Position numbers and translations under genes: made by a program. Positions 1 through 8,995 of a stretch of 64,000 nucleotides of DNA are shown here, one piece after another (within the stretch, counting starts at the first letter, position 1; each line of letters starts with the position of its first letter). The notes below the pieces were generated by a model that searched no databases, was not told the origin of the DNA, and saw nothing but the letters and a program-made list of their open reading frames with translations. Origin of the DNA: Paenarthrobacter ilicis (GTDB lineage Bacteria; Actinomycetota; Actinomycetes; Actinomycetales; Micrococcaceae); NCBI RefSeq assembly GCF_016907545.1, contig NZ_JAFBCD010000001.1:1488001-1552000 (forward strand). The letters run 5' to 3'.

Positions 1-8
1 CTTTTTGG

Positions 9-45
9 GGCGGCCCGGTCCTGTCCGGAACGGGCCGCCTTCTTT
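9..45 (+). terminator. Rho-independent terminator upstream of pnp
   Basis: A perfect 9-bp stem (9-17 paired with 31-39) is followed by a short T-rich run. It probably ends a gene lying left of the window. In actinobacteria that gene is usually rpsO, but this is inference because the gene is not visible. Confidence 0.75.
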
Positions 46-159
46 ACCAACAACTAAAAACAGGAATCAACCGCATCGCGCATTCGCGGTCCTCGGTAGT
101 GATTCCCGGGAAGGTCATCTTGGACGATGGCGCCCGTGGATCTCGATCGATGACCGGGT

Positions 160-237
160 GTAGTACAGGCCGGAAGTAAAGAGGCGGCCTGGGTTGATGC
201 GGCGGATCTCCGCTAACAGAAACGGAGGTGACTCTCT
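160..237 (+). promoter_or_regulatory. structured 5' leader of pnp, candidate Actino-pnp RNA
   Basis: The leader holds a 6-bp stem closing 166-191 (CAGGCC/GGCCTG) and a small hairpin at 202-213 (GCGG-ATCT-CCGC). The ribosome site GGAGGTG follows at 224-230. An RNA motif called Actino-pnp is known upstream of actinobacterial pnp genes, and position and folding suggest this is a member. I could not test the covariance match. Confidence 0.4.
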
Positions 238-2490
238 ATGGAGGGTCCCGAAATCCAGTTCTCCGAAGCCATTATCGACAACGGTCGTTTCGGCAAGCGC
301 GTCATTCGCTTCGAAACCGGCCGCCTTGCCAAGCAGGCAGCCGGCGCCTCGATGGTTTACATCGATGACGACACCGCACTGCTCTCCGCAACCACCGCAG
401 GCAAGCAGCCGCGCGAAGGTTTCGACTTCTTCCCGCTGACGGTTGACGTCGAAGAGCGCATGTACGCTGCCGGACGCATCCCGGGCTCGTTCTTCCGCCG
501 CGAAGGCCGTCCCTCGACGGAAGCCATCCTGGCTTGCCGCCTGATGGACCGCCCGCTGCGCCCCGCCTTCGTCAAGGGCCTGCGCAACGAGGTCCAGATC
601 GTCGTGACCGTTCTTGCGATCAACCCGGACGAACTGTACGACGTCGTTGCCATCAACGCTTCGTCCATGTCCACCCAGCTTTCCGGTCTTCCGTTCTCCG
701 GCCCCATCGGCGGCGTCCGCGTTGCCCTCATCGCTGATGAGCACGGTTCGCAGTGGGTTGCTTTCCCCAAGCACTCCCAGCTGGAAAACGCCGTCTTCAA
801 CATGGTCGTTGCCGGCCGCGTTACCGGTGACGACGTCGCCATCATGATGGTTGAAGCCGAAGCCACGGACAACTCCTGGAACCTCATCAAGGAACAGGGC
901 GCCACCGCTCCCACCGAAGAGGTTGTCTCCGAGGGCCTCGAGGCCGCCAAGCCGTTCATCAAGGCTCTCTGCGATGCACAGGCAGACCTGGCCGGCCGCG
1001 CAGCCAAGCCGACGGTTGAATTCCCCGTCTTCCTTGATTACCAGGATGACGTCTACGCAGCAGTGGAAGCCGCAGCAGCAGACAAGCTGGCAGCAGTCTT
1101 CCAGATTGCTGACAAGCAGGACCGCGACAACGCCTCCGATCAGCTCAAGGACGAAGTCCTTAGCTCGCTCGCCGGGCAGTTCGAGGGACGCGAGAAGGAG
1201 CTTTCCGCAGCCTTCCGCTCCGTCACCAAGCACGTTGTCCGCCAGCGCATCCTGAAGGACCAGGTCCGCATCGACGGCCGTGGCCTGACGGACATCCGCC
1301 AGCTGACCGCCGAGGTAGAGGTTCTGCCGCGCGTTCACGGTTCCGCGATCTTCGAGCGCGGCGAAACCCAGATCATGGGTGTCACCACGCTGAACATGCT
1401 CAAGATGGAGCAGCAGATCGACTCGTTGTCGCCGGTAACGCGCAAGCGCTACATGCACAACTACAACTTCCCGCCGTACTCCACCGGTGAGACCGGCCGC
1501 GTTGGTTCCCCCAAGCGCCGCGAAATCGGACACGGTGCCCTCGCAGAACGCGCCCTGGTGCCGGTTCTGCCCACCCGTGAAGAATTCCCGTACGCCATCC
1601 GCCAGGTATCCGAGGCACTGAGCTCCAACGGCTCCACGTCCATGGGTTCCGTGTGTGCATCCACGCTGTCCATGCTGAACGCCGGTGTGCCGCTGAAGGC
1701 AGCTGTTGCCGGTATCGCCATGGGCCTGGTTTCCGACCAGGTTGACGGCCAGACCCGCTACGCAGCGCTCACCGACATCCTCGGTGCCGAAGACGCCTTC
1801 GGTGACATGGACTTCAAGGTCGCCGGTACGTCCGAGTTCGTCACAGCCATACAGCTGGACACCAAGCTCGACGGTATTCCCGCCTCCGTGCTGGCAGCAG
1901 CACTGAAGCAGGCCCGCGAAGCACGCCTGCACATCCTCGAGGTCATCAACTCTGCAATCGACACTCCGGATGAGCTCTCCGAGTTCGCTCCGCGCGTCAT
2001 CGCAGTCAAGATCCCCGTGGACAAGATCGGCGAGGTCATTGGCCCCAAGGGCAAAATGATCAACCAGATCCAGGAAGACACTGGCGCGGACATCTCCATC
2101 GAAGATGACGGCACTGTCTACATTGGCGCCACCAACGGTCCGTCTGCCGATGCCGCACGCTCCGCGATCAACGCCATTGCCAACCCGCAGGTTCCGGAAA
2201 TCGGCGAGCGTTACTTGGGTACGGTCGTCAAGACCACCACCTTCGGTGCTTTCGTTTCCCTCACCCCGGGCAAGGATGGCCTGCTGCACATCTCCGAGCT
2301 CCGCAAGCTGGCCAATGGCAAGCGCGTGGACAACGTTGATGACGTCGTTTCCGTGGGCCAGAAGGTCCAGGTCGAGATCACCAAGATCGATGACCGCGGC
2401 AAGCTCTCCCTCTCCCCGGTAGTGGCCGAGGAAGAAGGCGCAGCCGACCAGGACGCTCCGGCCGAGGCCGCGGAAGAGTCCGCAGAGTAG
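238..2490 (+). CDS. pnp: polynucleotide phosphorylase (guanosine pentaphosphate synthetase)
   Basis: 3'-5' phosphorolytic exoribonuclease of RNA decay; actinobacterial members also make guanosine pentaphosphate. The 750 residues contain two RNase PH-like domains (roughly 15-145 and 340-475), a KH domain with the IGPKGKMI loop near residue 600, an S1 domain near 655-725, and an acidic tail rich in Glu and Ala. The length fits the family (about 710-770). The ATG has a strong GGAGGTG ribosome site 7 bases upstream. The gene sits alone between two terminator-like hairpins. A very long open frame on the opposite strand is a codon-bias shadow. Confidence 0.97.
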   Translation: MEGPEIQFSEAIIDNGRFGKRVIRFETGRLAKQAAGASMVYIDDDTALLSATTAGKQPREGFDFFPLTVDVEERMYAAGRIPGSFFRREGRPSTEAILACRLMDRPLRPAFVKGLRNEVQIVVTVLAINPDELYDVVAINASSMSTQLSGLPFSGPIGGVRVALIADEHGSQWVAFPKHSQLENAVFNMVVAGRVTGDDVAIMMVEAEATDNSWNLIKEQGATAPTEEVVSEGLEAAKPFIKALCDAQADLAGRAAKPTVEFPVFLDYQDDVYAAVEAAAADKLAAVFQIADKQDRDNASDQLKDEVLSSLAGQFEGREKELSAAFRSVTKHVVRQRILKDQVRIDGRGLTDIRQLTAEVEVLPRVHGSAIFERGETQIMGVTTLNMLKMEQQIDSLSPVTRKRYMHNYNFPPYSTGETGRVGSPKRREIGHGALAERALVPVLPTREEFPYAIRQVSEALSSNGSTSMGSVCASTLSMLNAGVPLKAAVAGIAMGLVSDQVDGQTRYAALTDILGAEDAFGDMDFKVAGTSEFVTAIQLDTKLDGIPASVLAAALKQAREARLHILEVINSAIDTPDELSEFAPRVIAVKIPVDKIGEVIGPKGKMINQIQEDTGADISIEDDGTVYIGATNGPSADAARSAINAIANPQVPEIGERYLGTVVKTTTFGAFVSLTPGKDGLLHISELRKLANGKRVDNVDDVVSVGQKVQVEITKIDDRGKLSLSPVVAEEEGAADQDAPAEAAEESAE

Positions 2491-2512
2491 TCTGTCAGCA
2501 GTACACCCGGCG

Positions 2513-2547
2513 GGGCCGGTGGGCTTGAAAAAGCTCCACCGGCCCTT
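2513..2547 (+). terminator. hairpin after pnp
   Basis: A 10-bp stem (2513-2522 with 2536-2545) surrounds an A-rich loop and is followed only by TTCC, so the U-tract is weak. It may attenuate rather than stop transcription into the M16 peptidase gene that starts 25 bases later. Confidence 0.55.
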
Positions 2548-2571
2548 CCGGCCTTAACCCGAAAGGCCTTA

Positions 2572-3915
2572 ATGACTGTCGTACCCTTGCCGTTGAAGCA
2601 GACCCTGCCCGGTGGCGAATTGATCCACGGCGCCGAGGGCGGCTCCGTAGTTCGACGCTCCGTCCTGCCTGGCGGCGTACGTGTGCTCACCGAAGCGATG
2701 CCGGGCCAGCGCTCTGCGACCATCGGATTCTGGGTTGCTGTTGGTTCCCGTGACGAGGCCGACGGCCAGCACGGCTCCACGCACTTCCTGGAGCACCTGC
2801 TGTTCAAGGGCACCAAACGGCGTACGGCACTGGAAATCGCGTCCGCATTTGACGAGGTAGGCGGCGAGTCCAACGCTGCAACGGCCAAGGAGAGCACCTG
2901 CTACTTTGCCCGGGTGCTTGATACCGATCTGCCCATGGCGATTGACGTGATTGCTGACATGATCACCGGCGCCGTCCTGGATCCCCAGGAGCTGGAGCAG
3001 GAGCGGGACGTGATCCTGGAGGAAATCGCCATGGACAGCGACGACCCCACTGATGTTGCACACGAGAAGTTCGTTGCCGCTGTGCTGGGAGACCACCCCC
3101 TGGCCCGTCCCATCGGCGGAACCCCTGCCGCGATCAAGGCTGTTGCCAGGGATTCTGTCTGGGAGCACTACCAACGGTATTACCGGCCGGAAGAGCTGGT
3201 GATCACTGCCGCAGGCGGACTGGACCACGACGACGTCTGCCGGCAGGTGCTTGACGCCTTGACTGCCGCCGGCTGGAACCTGGACGCCGATGCGGAACCC
3301 GTGAACCGCCGGCAAACGGACCGGGCCGTCATCACCGGCACTTCAGGACTCCACGTGGTGAAACGGCCTGTTGAGCAGGCCAACATCATCGTGGGCTGCC
3401 CCACGATAGTTGCCACCGACGACCGGCGTTTTGTCATGAGCGTCCTGAACGCGGTCCTGGGTGGCGGAATGTCCTCCAGGCTCTTCCAGGAGATCCGGGA
3501 GAAGCGCGGGCTGGTGTACTCCACGTACTCCTTCACTGCTGCCTATGCGGACGCCGGCTACTTTGGCATGTACGCAGGCTGCACGCCATCCAAGGTCCGC
3601 CAGGTCCTCGAACTTCTGGGAGTCGAGCTGGACAAGCTTGCCCAGGATGGGATCACCGAAGAAGAACTCAGGAAAGCCGTGGGTCAGCTCAGCGGCGGTA
3701 TCGTCCTTGCCCTGGAGGACACGGGCTCGCGCATGTCGCGGTTGGGCCGTGCCGAGCTGGTCTCGGGCGAGTTCCAGGACATTGACGAGACCCTGGCCCG
3801 CATCCAGGCAGTCACCGTGGATGACGTGCGTGAACTGGCCCGGGAACTCGCGGCCGCGCCACGGACCATCACCGTTGTGGGACCGTTCGAAGAAACGGAA
3901 ACGTTCGGCCTTTAG
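2572..3915 (+). CDS. M16 family zinc metallopeptidase (pitrilysin/processing-peptidase type)
   Basis: A 447-residue single-chain M16 protease. The inverted zinc motif HFLEH is at about residues 71-75, and the distal Glu falls near residue 151 in the stretch VILEEIAM, as in HxxEH-x76-E. The C-terminal inactive half carries the usual SSRLFQEIREKRGL region, which includes the Arg typical of these peptidases. The start is supported by GAAAGG a few bases upstream. The pnp-M16 gene pair is conserved in actinobacteria (PepR in mycobacteria). The physiological substrate is unknown; the protein is likely cytoplasmic because no signal peptide is visible. Confidence 0.93.
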   Translation: MTVVPLPLKQTLPGGELIHGAEGGSVVRRSVLPGGVRVLTEAMPGQRSATIGFWVAVGSRDEADGQHGSTHFLEHLLFKGTKRRTALEIASAFDEVGGESNAATAKESTCYFARVLDTDLPMAIDVIADMITGAVLDPQELEQERDVILEEIAMDSDDPTDVAHEKFVAAVLGDHPLARPIGGTPAAIKAVARDSVWEHYQRYYRPEELVITAAGGLDHDDVCRQVLDALTAAGWNLDADAEPVNRRQTDRAVITGTSGLHVVKRPVEQANIIVGCPTIVATDDRRFVMSVLNAVLGGGMSSRLFQEIREKRGLVYSTYSFTAAYADAGYFGMYAGCTPSKVRQVLELLGVELDKLAQDGITEEELRKAVGQLSGGIVLALEDTGSRMSRLGRAELVSGEFQDIDETLARIQAVTVDDVRELARELAAAPRTITVVGPFEETETFGL

Positions 3916-3928
3916 GGCTTTCGCGGCC

Positions 3929-4195
3929 TCAGCCGCCGGCGAAAGGCGGGAGGACGTCGATGACGTCCTCCGCGCCCAGCGGCACGGAATGGTCCCGTAC
4001 GGCCACTTCGTTCCGAAGGAAACTGCTGCGGGACATGATCCGTGAAAGTTCCGGGGTTCCGTCCGGCGGCGAAGGCCGCTCGATTGCCAGGGCTGCCTCC
4101 AGAAGGGTCGTCAAACTGGTGCCTTCCGGCAGGCGGTGAATCTCTTCCTCAACACCTGCAGCCGCGCGTGCGGCAGCGAAGTAACGGACAAGCAA
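3929..4195 (-). CDS. moaD: MoaD/ThiS-family sulfur carrier (molybdopterin synthase small subunit)
   Basis: An 88-residue ubiquitin-like protein ending in Gly-Gly, the terminus that is thiocarboxylated to donate sulfur to cyclic pyranopterin monophosphate. It begins LVRYFAAARAAAG and ends DVLPPFAGG, both typical of MoaD. The apparent start is TTG, 4 bases after the moaA stop, with no clean ribosome site, so it is probably translationally coupled to moaA. Its large-subunit partner would be MoaE (11263-11718). Convergent with the M16 peptidase gene. Confidence 0.88.
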   Translation of the reverse strand: MLVRYFAAARAAAGVEEEIHRLPEGTSLTTLLEAALAIERPSPPDGTPELSRIMSRSSFLRNEVAVRDHSVPLGAEDVIDVLPPFAGG

Positions 4196-4199
4196 AGGT

Positions 4200-5321
4200 T
4201 CAGCCTCCGATTGCGCTCATGCTGCGGTCCGGCTGGACGAAGTCCTCCGCGCCGAGACCTGTGTGGTCCATACCGTGCGCCTTGGGCTTGATCCACATGG
4301 CGTCCTGCCATCGCCCGGCAATCTGTTCGTCCGTGGCGCCATCACGCAACAGCCCCAGGAGATCGAACTCCTGGCGCGAGAACAGGCAACTCATGATCTT
4401 GCCTTCAGCAGTGATGCGTGTCCGGCGGCAGTCCGCACAAAACGGTTCAGTCACGGAGGCAATAATGCCTACGGTACCCAGAACCGGACCTGACGCAGCG
4501 CCGGTAGCATCATCCCGCCGTCGGACATCAAAGCGTTCGGCCGGTGCGCCGTCCCGTTCACGCGCGTCGGGGCTCAACACGAAGTCGCGGGAGAGGAGCT
4601 CCCTGATTTCCGCGGCAGTGATCATGTCCCGGCGGGTCCACCCGTGGTCCGCATCCAAGGGCATCTGTTCGATGAAACGGAGTTCGTAGCCGCGGTCCAG
4701 GGCCCAGGACAACAGATCCGGCGACTCGGCGTCGTTGATACCGCGCATGAGGACGGCGTTGATCTTGACCGGTCCCAGGCCTGCAGCCCACGCGGCGTCG
4801 ACGCCGGCCAGGACCCGGTCGAGGAAGGGACGGCGCGTCAACTGCGTGAACGTCTCCTCGTGAAGGGAGTCCAGGGAAACATTGATGCGGGTCAAGCCGG
4901 CAGCCTTGAGCTTCGCGGCCTTCTTGTCCAGGCCAACACCGTTGGTGGTCATGGAAATGGGAAGGTCCGGGTGGTTGCCGCGGATATCGGCAATGATGTC
5001 CGCCAGATCGGCGCGCACCAAGGGCTCACCGCCTGTGAGCCGCAGCTCCCGCACACCCAGTGCGGCCACACCTATACCAACGATCCGGACGATTTCTTCC
5101 CGGGTCATCACTGCCTGCTTGGACAGCCATTCCAAGCCCTCGGCAGGCATGCAGTAGGTACATCGCAGATTGCACTTGTCCGTCAGCGAGAGCCGCATAT
5201 CCGTGGCGCGGCGCCCGTAACGGTCCCACAGCCCGGCGGGCGTGCCGTCCGGGCGCGGCGGTGGCACGGACGCATCGTTGCCTGCGCCGCTGGCGGAAGG
5301 CATGCCCAGCTGAACACTCAT
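4200..5321 (-). CDS. moaA: GTP 3',8-cyclase MoaA (radical SAM)
   Basis: Converts GTP to 3',8-cyclo-GTP in the first step of molybdenum-cofactor synthesis. The 373 residues contain the radical SAM motif CNLRCTYC (Cys 50, 54, 57) and the C-terminal second cluster motif CADC...C. The chain ends with the Gly-Gly required for activity. The ATG lies 6 bases downstream of a TAGCCT -10 box, so the message is probably leaderless. moaD follows directly. The gene is divergent from the two-component/molybdoenzyme operon, consistent with joint supply of cofactor. Confidence 0.96.
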   Translation of the reverse strand: MSVQLGMPSASGAGNDASVPPPRPDGTPAGLWDRYGRRATDMRLSLTDKCNLRCTYCMPAEGLEWLSKQAVMTREEIVRIVGIGVAALGVRELRLTGGEPLVRADLADIIADIRGNHPDLPISMTTNGVGLDKKAAKLKAAGLTRINVSLDSLHEETFTQLTRRPFLDRVLAGVDAAWAAGLGPVKINAVLMRGINDAESPDLLSWALDRGYELRFIEQMPLDADHGWTRRDMITAAEIRELLSRDFVLSPDARERDGAPAERFDVRRRDDATGAASGPVLGTVGIIASVTEPFCADCRRTRITAEGKIMSCLFSRQEFDLLGLLRDGATDEQIAGRWQDAMWIKPKAHGMDHTGLGAEDFVQPDRSMSAIGG

Positions 5322-5333
5322 AAAATCAGGCTA
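5322..5333 (-). promoter_or_regulatory. moaA promoter -10 box, leaderless arrangement
   Basis: TAGCCT (minus strand, 5333-5328) is separated from the moaA ATG by 6 bases. This spacing puts the transcription start on or next to the start codon. No convincing -35 is visible. Confidence 0.6.
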
Positions 5334-5442
5334 CGCCACCGCGGCAACAACAGTGACACCCATGACACTGTCCAGTTCTTACGGAATCCGTACAATCACC
5401 GCCGGTGCGGCCAACCTGGGTGTCCGGGCACGTCCACAAACC

Positions 5443-5454
5443 TATGCTGGGAGC
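5443..5454 (+). promoter_or_regulatory. response-regulator promoter -10 box, leaderless arrangement
   Basis: TATGCT at 5443-5448 is followed by 6 bases and a GTG at 5455. It lies about 110 bases from the divergent moaA -10 box. Confidence 0.55.
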
Positions 5455-6189
5455 GTGAGCTCATTCATGGCAGCAGCCCCGGAACCGGGCAACCGCCGCA
5501 TACTCCTGGTCGAAGACGAACAGACCATCGCCGATGTGGTGCGCGACTATTTGGTGCAGGCCGGGTTCCAGGTGGACATGGCCGCCGACGGCTTCACTGC
5601 GCTGCAGCTGGCCTCTGAGCGTACCCCGGACCTGGTCATCCTGGACCGCATGCTCCCGGGGTTGGATGGCGTGGAGGTATGCCGCCGCCTGCGGGAAACC
5701 ATGAGCGTCCCCGTGATCATGGTGACCGCCCTGGGCACCGAGGATGACCGGATCCTTGGCCTGGAAACCGGGGCTGACGATTACGTCACCAAACCCTTCT
5801 CGCCCAGGGAACTGGTGCTCCGGGTGAAGTCCGTCCTGCGGCGCAGCGTCCGGGAGTTCACTCCCGAGCCGCCGGTGGAGGCCGCCGGGATCGCCCTTGA
5901 TCCCGGGTCCCGCACAGTGACCCACCACGGAACCGCCCTGGCGCTCACTGTCCGCGAATTCGACCTCCTGGCCTTCCTGATGCGACACCCCAACCAGGTG
6001 TTCAGCCGCGAAGAACTCATCAAAGCGGTCTGGGCCTGGGATTTCGGAGACCTGTCCACGGTGACGGTCCACGTCCGCCGGCTTCGCGAAAAAATCGAGG
6101 CCAATCCCACCAAACCCCTGTTGCTGAAGACAGTGTGGGGCGTCGGGTACCGGTTCGACCTCCCGGAGGACCGCGATGGAGGGCAGTGA
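5455..6189 (+). CDS. OmpR-family response regulator
   Basis: A 244-residue DNA-binding regulator. The receiver domain (about 14-130) has the acidic pair E20-D21, phospho-acceptor D64 in VILDRMLPG, and the conserved Lys in YVTKPF. A winged-helix output domain follows (about 145-240), ending GVGYRFDLP. I chose GTG 5455 because it sits 6 bases after a TATGCT box. ATG 5467 is an alternative, and an upstream ATG at 5353 would precede the promoter. The stop overlaps the histidine kinase start by 14 bases, so the two form a cognate pair. The signal is unknown, but the target is probably the linked molybdoenzyme operon. Confidence 0.92.
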   Translation: MSSFMAAAPEPGNRRILLVEDEQTIADVVRDYLVQAGFQVDMAADGFTALQLASERTPDLVILDRMLPGLDGVEVCRRLRETMSVPVIMVTALGTEDDRILGLETGADDYVTKPFSPRELVLRVKSVLRRSVREFTPEPPVEAAGIALDPGSRTVTHHGTALALTVREFDLLAFLMRHPNQVFSREELIKAVWAWDFGDLSTVTVHVRRLREKIEANPTKPLLLKTVWGVGYRFDLPEDRDGGQ

Positions 6190-7339
6190 GCTCTGGACCA
6201 TCCTGGCATGGGTACTTTTCTGGGCCGTCCTGATCGGCGCCGCAACATCCCTGCTGCTGCGTGTGCTCCGCCGCGCGTCGCTCCTGGCGCAGATCTGCCT
6301 GGTGGTGGTGGCCACCGTTGCCGTCTTGGTTGCGGGCATGGTCAGCGCATTCAATGCCATGTTCATTTCCGCCCGGGACCTTGAGGTCATGTGGTACATC
6401 CTGGCCATGGCATCCGCTGTGGCCGTTGCCCTTTCCCTGATGCTGGGCGCGGGAGTCTCCAGGAACGCGGCCACGTTGGTGGACTCCGCCCGCAGGATCG
6501 GGCGGGGTGAAACGCTGGGCCACCACGCCGGAGCGGCCAGGGCTGCTGCCCCGGCCATGACGTCCGAACTGGCGGCGCTGGCGCAGGAGCTCGAAGCGAG
6601 CAGCCGCAGCCTGGCCGAGTCCCGCGAGCGCGAAGCAGCTGTTGAGACTGCCCGAAGGGAGCTGGTGTCCTGGATCTCCCACGACCTCCGCACCCCCTTG
6701 GCCAGCATGCGGGCCATGACCGAGGCCTTGGAAGACGGCATGGCAGCAGACGTCCAGGGCTATTACCGGAAGATCATCGGACAGACCGAACAAATGACGG
6801 CCATGGTCAACGACCTCCTGGAACTGTCCAAAATCCAGGCCGGCACCCTGCGCCTCCGCTCGGAGCCCTTGGACCTGTACGACCTCGTCAGCGACGCCTT
6901 GTCCGATCTCGCCCCGTTGGCCGCGCGTCGGGGAGTCGTGCTCGACGGCGGCGGGGACCGCGAGTGCATGGCGGTGGCTGACGGACCCAGCATGGCCCGG
7001 GCCGTGCGGAACATTGTGCTGAACGCCATCATCTACACCCTGCCCGGCACGGACGTGCATGTCAGCGTGGGCAGCAACAACGGGGATGCCGTCATTTCGG
7101 TGGACGATCACTGCGGTGGCATCCCGGCGGAAGATCTCCCGCACCTGTTCGAAACCGGCTGGCAAAAGGACCGCGCACGACAAGGCACCCATGGGTCCCA
7201 CGGCGAATACAGCGGCGCCGGCATTGGCCTGAGCATGGTTGCCGGAATCGTCAAGGCCCACGGCGGATCAATCACCGTGGAAAACATCGACGGCGGATGC
7301 CGCTTCGCGCTCACACTACCGGCTGGAGGCACAGCATGA
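6176..7339 (+). CDS. sensor histidine kinase
   Basis: A 387-residue membrane kinase paired with the preceding regulator. Hydrophobic segments lie near residues 6-20, 33-60 and 72-95, followed by a linker and the H-box SWISHDLRTPL with the phospho-acceptor His near residue 168. The ATPase domain shows an N-box (NIVLNAIIYT), a D-box (VDDHCGGIP) and a G-box (GAGIGLSMV). There is little extracytoplasmic sequence, so it may sense membrane or intracellular cues. The stop overlaps the ATG of the molybdoenzyme gene (ATGA), giving a three-gene translationally coupled operon. Confidence 0.92.
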   Translation: MEGSELWTILAWVLFWAVLIGAATSLLLRVLRRASLLAQICLVVVATVAVLVAGMVSAFNAMFISARDLEVMWYILAMASAVAVALSLMLGAGVSRNAATLVDSARRIGRGETLGHHAGAARAAAPAMTSELAALAQELEASSRSLAESREREAAVETARRELVSWISHDLRTPLASMRAMTEALEDGMAADVQGYYRKIIGQTEQMTAMVNDLLELSKIQAGTLRLRSEPLDLYDLVSDALSDLAPLAARRGVVLDGGGDRECMAVADGPSMARAVRNIVLNAIIYTLPGTDVHVSVGSNNGDAVISVDDHCGGIPAEDLPHLFETGWQKDRARQGTHGSHGEYSGAGIGLSMVAGIVKAHGGSITVENIDGGCRFALTLPAGGTA

Positions 7340-8916
7340 GCACACAAACCACCACGACCCCCCTGCCGCAGCGGCGGCCTGCCCGGCCCGGCACCTGGGC
7401 CGCTTTGGCAGGCCTTGCGGCGGGCGCAGCGGGAATCGCCGGCGGGGAACTCGCTGCCGCGTTCCTCAGCCCGCTGGTATCACCGGTGACGGCCCTGGGC
7501 GGCGCCGTGATTGACGCCGTGCCGCCGTGGCTCAAGGATGCGGCGATCCAGCTCTTTGGAACCTCGGACAAGGTTGTGCTGGTGGCCTCCATCATGGTGG
7601 TGGCAGCTTGCCTTGCCGCCATGGCCGGGCTGCTTGAGCGTCGGCGGGCAGGGCTGGGCCTGGCACTTGCCGCACTTGCGGGCGCAGCGGGACTGACCGC
7701 CGTCGTGACGCGGGCGCAAGCCGGTCCGCAAGCGGCCCTGGCCCCCATCATCGCCGCAGCCATCACCATGGTGCTCCTGAGGACCTTGGTCCGGCGGCTG
7801 GGCGCATGGGTACCCCCTGGCGCCGACCCTCAGGCGGACCGGGCTCCGCTGGCCCGCCGCAGTTTCCTGAATGCGCTCGCCGGTACCTCAATCGCGGCTG
7901 TCGTGGCAGGGACTGTGTCCAGCATCCTTACCCGGGCAACCGCCGTCGCATCGGGCTTCCGCGGTTCCCTGACCCTGCCCGCCCCGGTCACAACCCCACA
8001 AGCCATTCCCGCCGGTTCCACCCTTGGCTTGGACGGGATCAGCCCGCTGGTGACCCCCAATGCCGACTTCTACCGGATAGACACTGCGTTGACCGTGCCC
8101 GCCATTGATCCTCCCTCATGGAAGCTCAAGGTCACGGGGATGGTGGAACGCGAGATCGAGATTGATTTCGCCACGCTGCTGGCTAAGCCCATGACCGAAC
8201 GCCACATCACCATCGCCTGCGTTTCCAACAACGTGGGCGGCGAGTTGATTGGCAACGCGCTGTGGCTTGGTTGGCCGGTCCGCGAATTGCTGGCCATGGC
8301 CGGGCCCACAGCGGGGGCGGACATGGTGTTCTCCACCAGTAACGACGGGTGGACGGCCAGCACGCCGTTGGAAGCACTGACCGATGATCGTGACGCGCTC
8401 CTGGCTGTGGGAATGAATGGAGAACCGCTGCCTTTGGAACACGGATTCCCCGTCCGGATGATTGTGCCCGGACTCTACGGCTTTGTGTCCGCCACCAAAT
8501 GGCTCACGGAGTTGAAAGTGACCCGTTTTGCCGACGACGTCGCATACTGGACACCGCGTGGCTGGAGCGATCATGGGCCCATCAAAACCCAGTCGCGGAT
8601 AGATGTGCCCCGCAGCGGCAGGACCGTCAAAGCCGGGACCGTGCGTTTTGGAGGCGTGGCGTGGGCGCAACACCGCGGAGTCCAGCGGGTGGAGGTGAGG
8701 ATCAACCGGGGAACCTGGAAGCAGGCGGAACTGGGCACCGGAATCTCAACGGACACGTGGTACCAGTGGCAACTCGGCGTGGAACTCACCCCCGGCGACT
8801 ACGAAGTCCAGGTCCGGGCCACCGACGCCACGGGTACGCCGCAGACCGAGGATAAAGCGCCTGTTGCACCCGACGGCGCCACGGGTTTCCACACCATCAA
8901 CGTCAAGGTTGATTGA
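7336..8916 (+). CDS. membrane-anchored molybdopterin-dependent oxidoreductase (sulfite oxidase family)
   Basis: A 526-residue protein with about four N-terminal hydrophobic helices (roughly 20-45, 70-90, 98-120, 125-145) and a twin-Arg-like LARRSF stretch before a further hydrophobic segment (about 170-190). It then has a sulfite-oxidase molybdopterin domain. The likely Mo-ligand Cys is in IACVSNNVGGE, and the C-terminal dimerisation domain (about 435-526) is present. No heme domain is seen. The start at 7336 has GGAGG 6 bases upstream and overlaps the kinase stop. Flanking moa/moe genes supply its cofactor. The substrate is unknown; a sulfite or S/N-oxide substrate is inference from the family. 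Confidence 0.88.
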   Translation: MSTQTTTTPLPQRRPARPGTWAALAGLAAGAAGIAGGELAAAFLSPLVSPVTALGGAVIDAVPPWLKDAAIQLFGTSDKVVLVASIMVVAACLAAMAGLLERRRAGLGLALAALAGAAGLTAVVTRAQAGPQAALAPIIAAAITMVLLRTLVRRLGAWVPPGADPQADRAPLARRSFLNALAGTSIAAVVAGTVSSILTRATAVASGFRGSLTLPAPVTTPQAIPAGSTLGLDGISPLVTPNADFYRIDTALTVPAIDPPSWKLKVTGMVEREIEIDFATLLAKPMTERHITIACVSNNVGGELIGNALWLGWPVRELLAMAGPTAGADMVFSTSNDGWTASTPLEALTDDRDALLAVGMNGEPLPLEHGFPVRMIVPGLYGFVSATKWLTELKVTRFADDVAYWTPRGWSDHGPIKTQSRIDVPRSGRTVKAGTVRFGGVAWAQHRGVQRVEVRINRGTWKQAELGTGISTDTWYQWQLGVELTPGDYEVQVRATDATGTPQTEDKAPVAPDGATGFHTINVKVD

Positions 8917-8995
8917 GGACCTAGTCTGGGTACGTCCGGTACTTTTCCGGCCGCCAACGATTCACTACTGAACGATTCATCACAGGAGGACCGCC

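Noticed and set aside
115..2289. Long open frame (over 700 codons) antisense to pnp
   Set aside because: It lies fully opposite a certain gene; Cys/Gly/Val-rich composition is the usual codon-bias shadow of GC-rich coding DNA.
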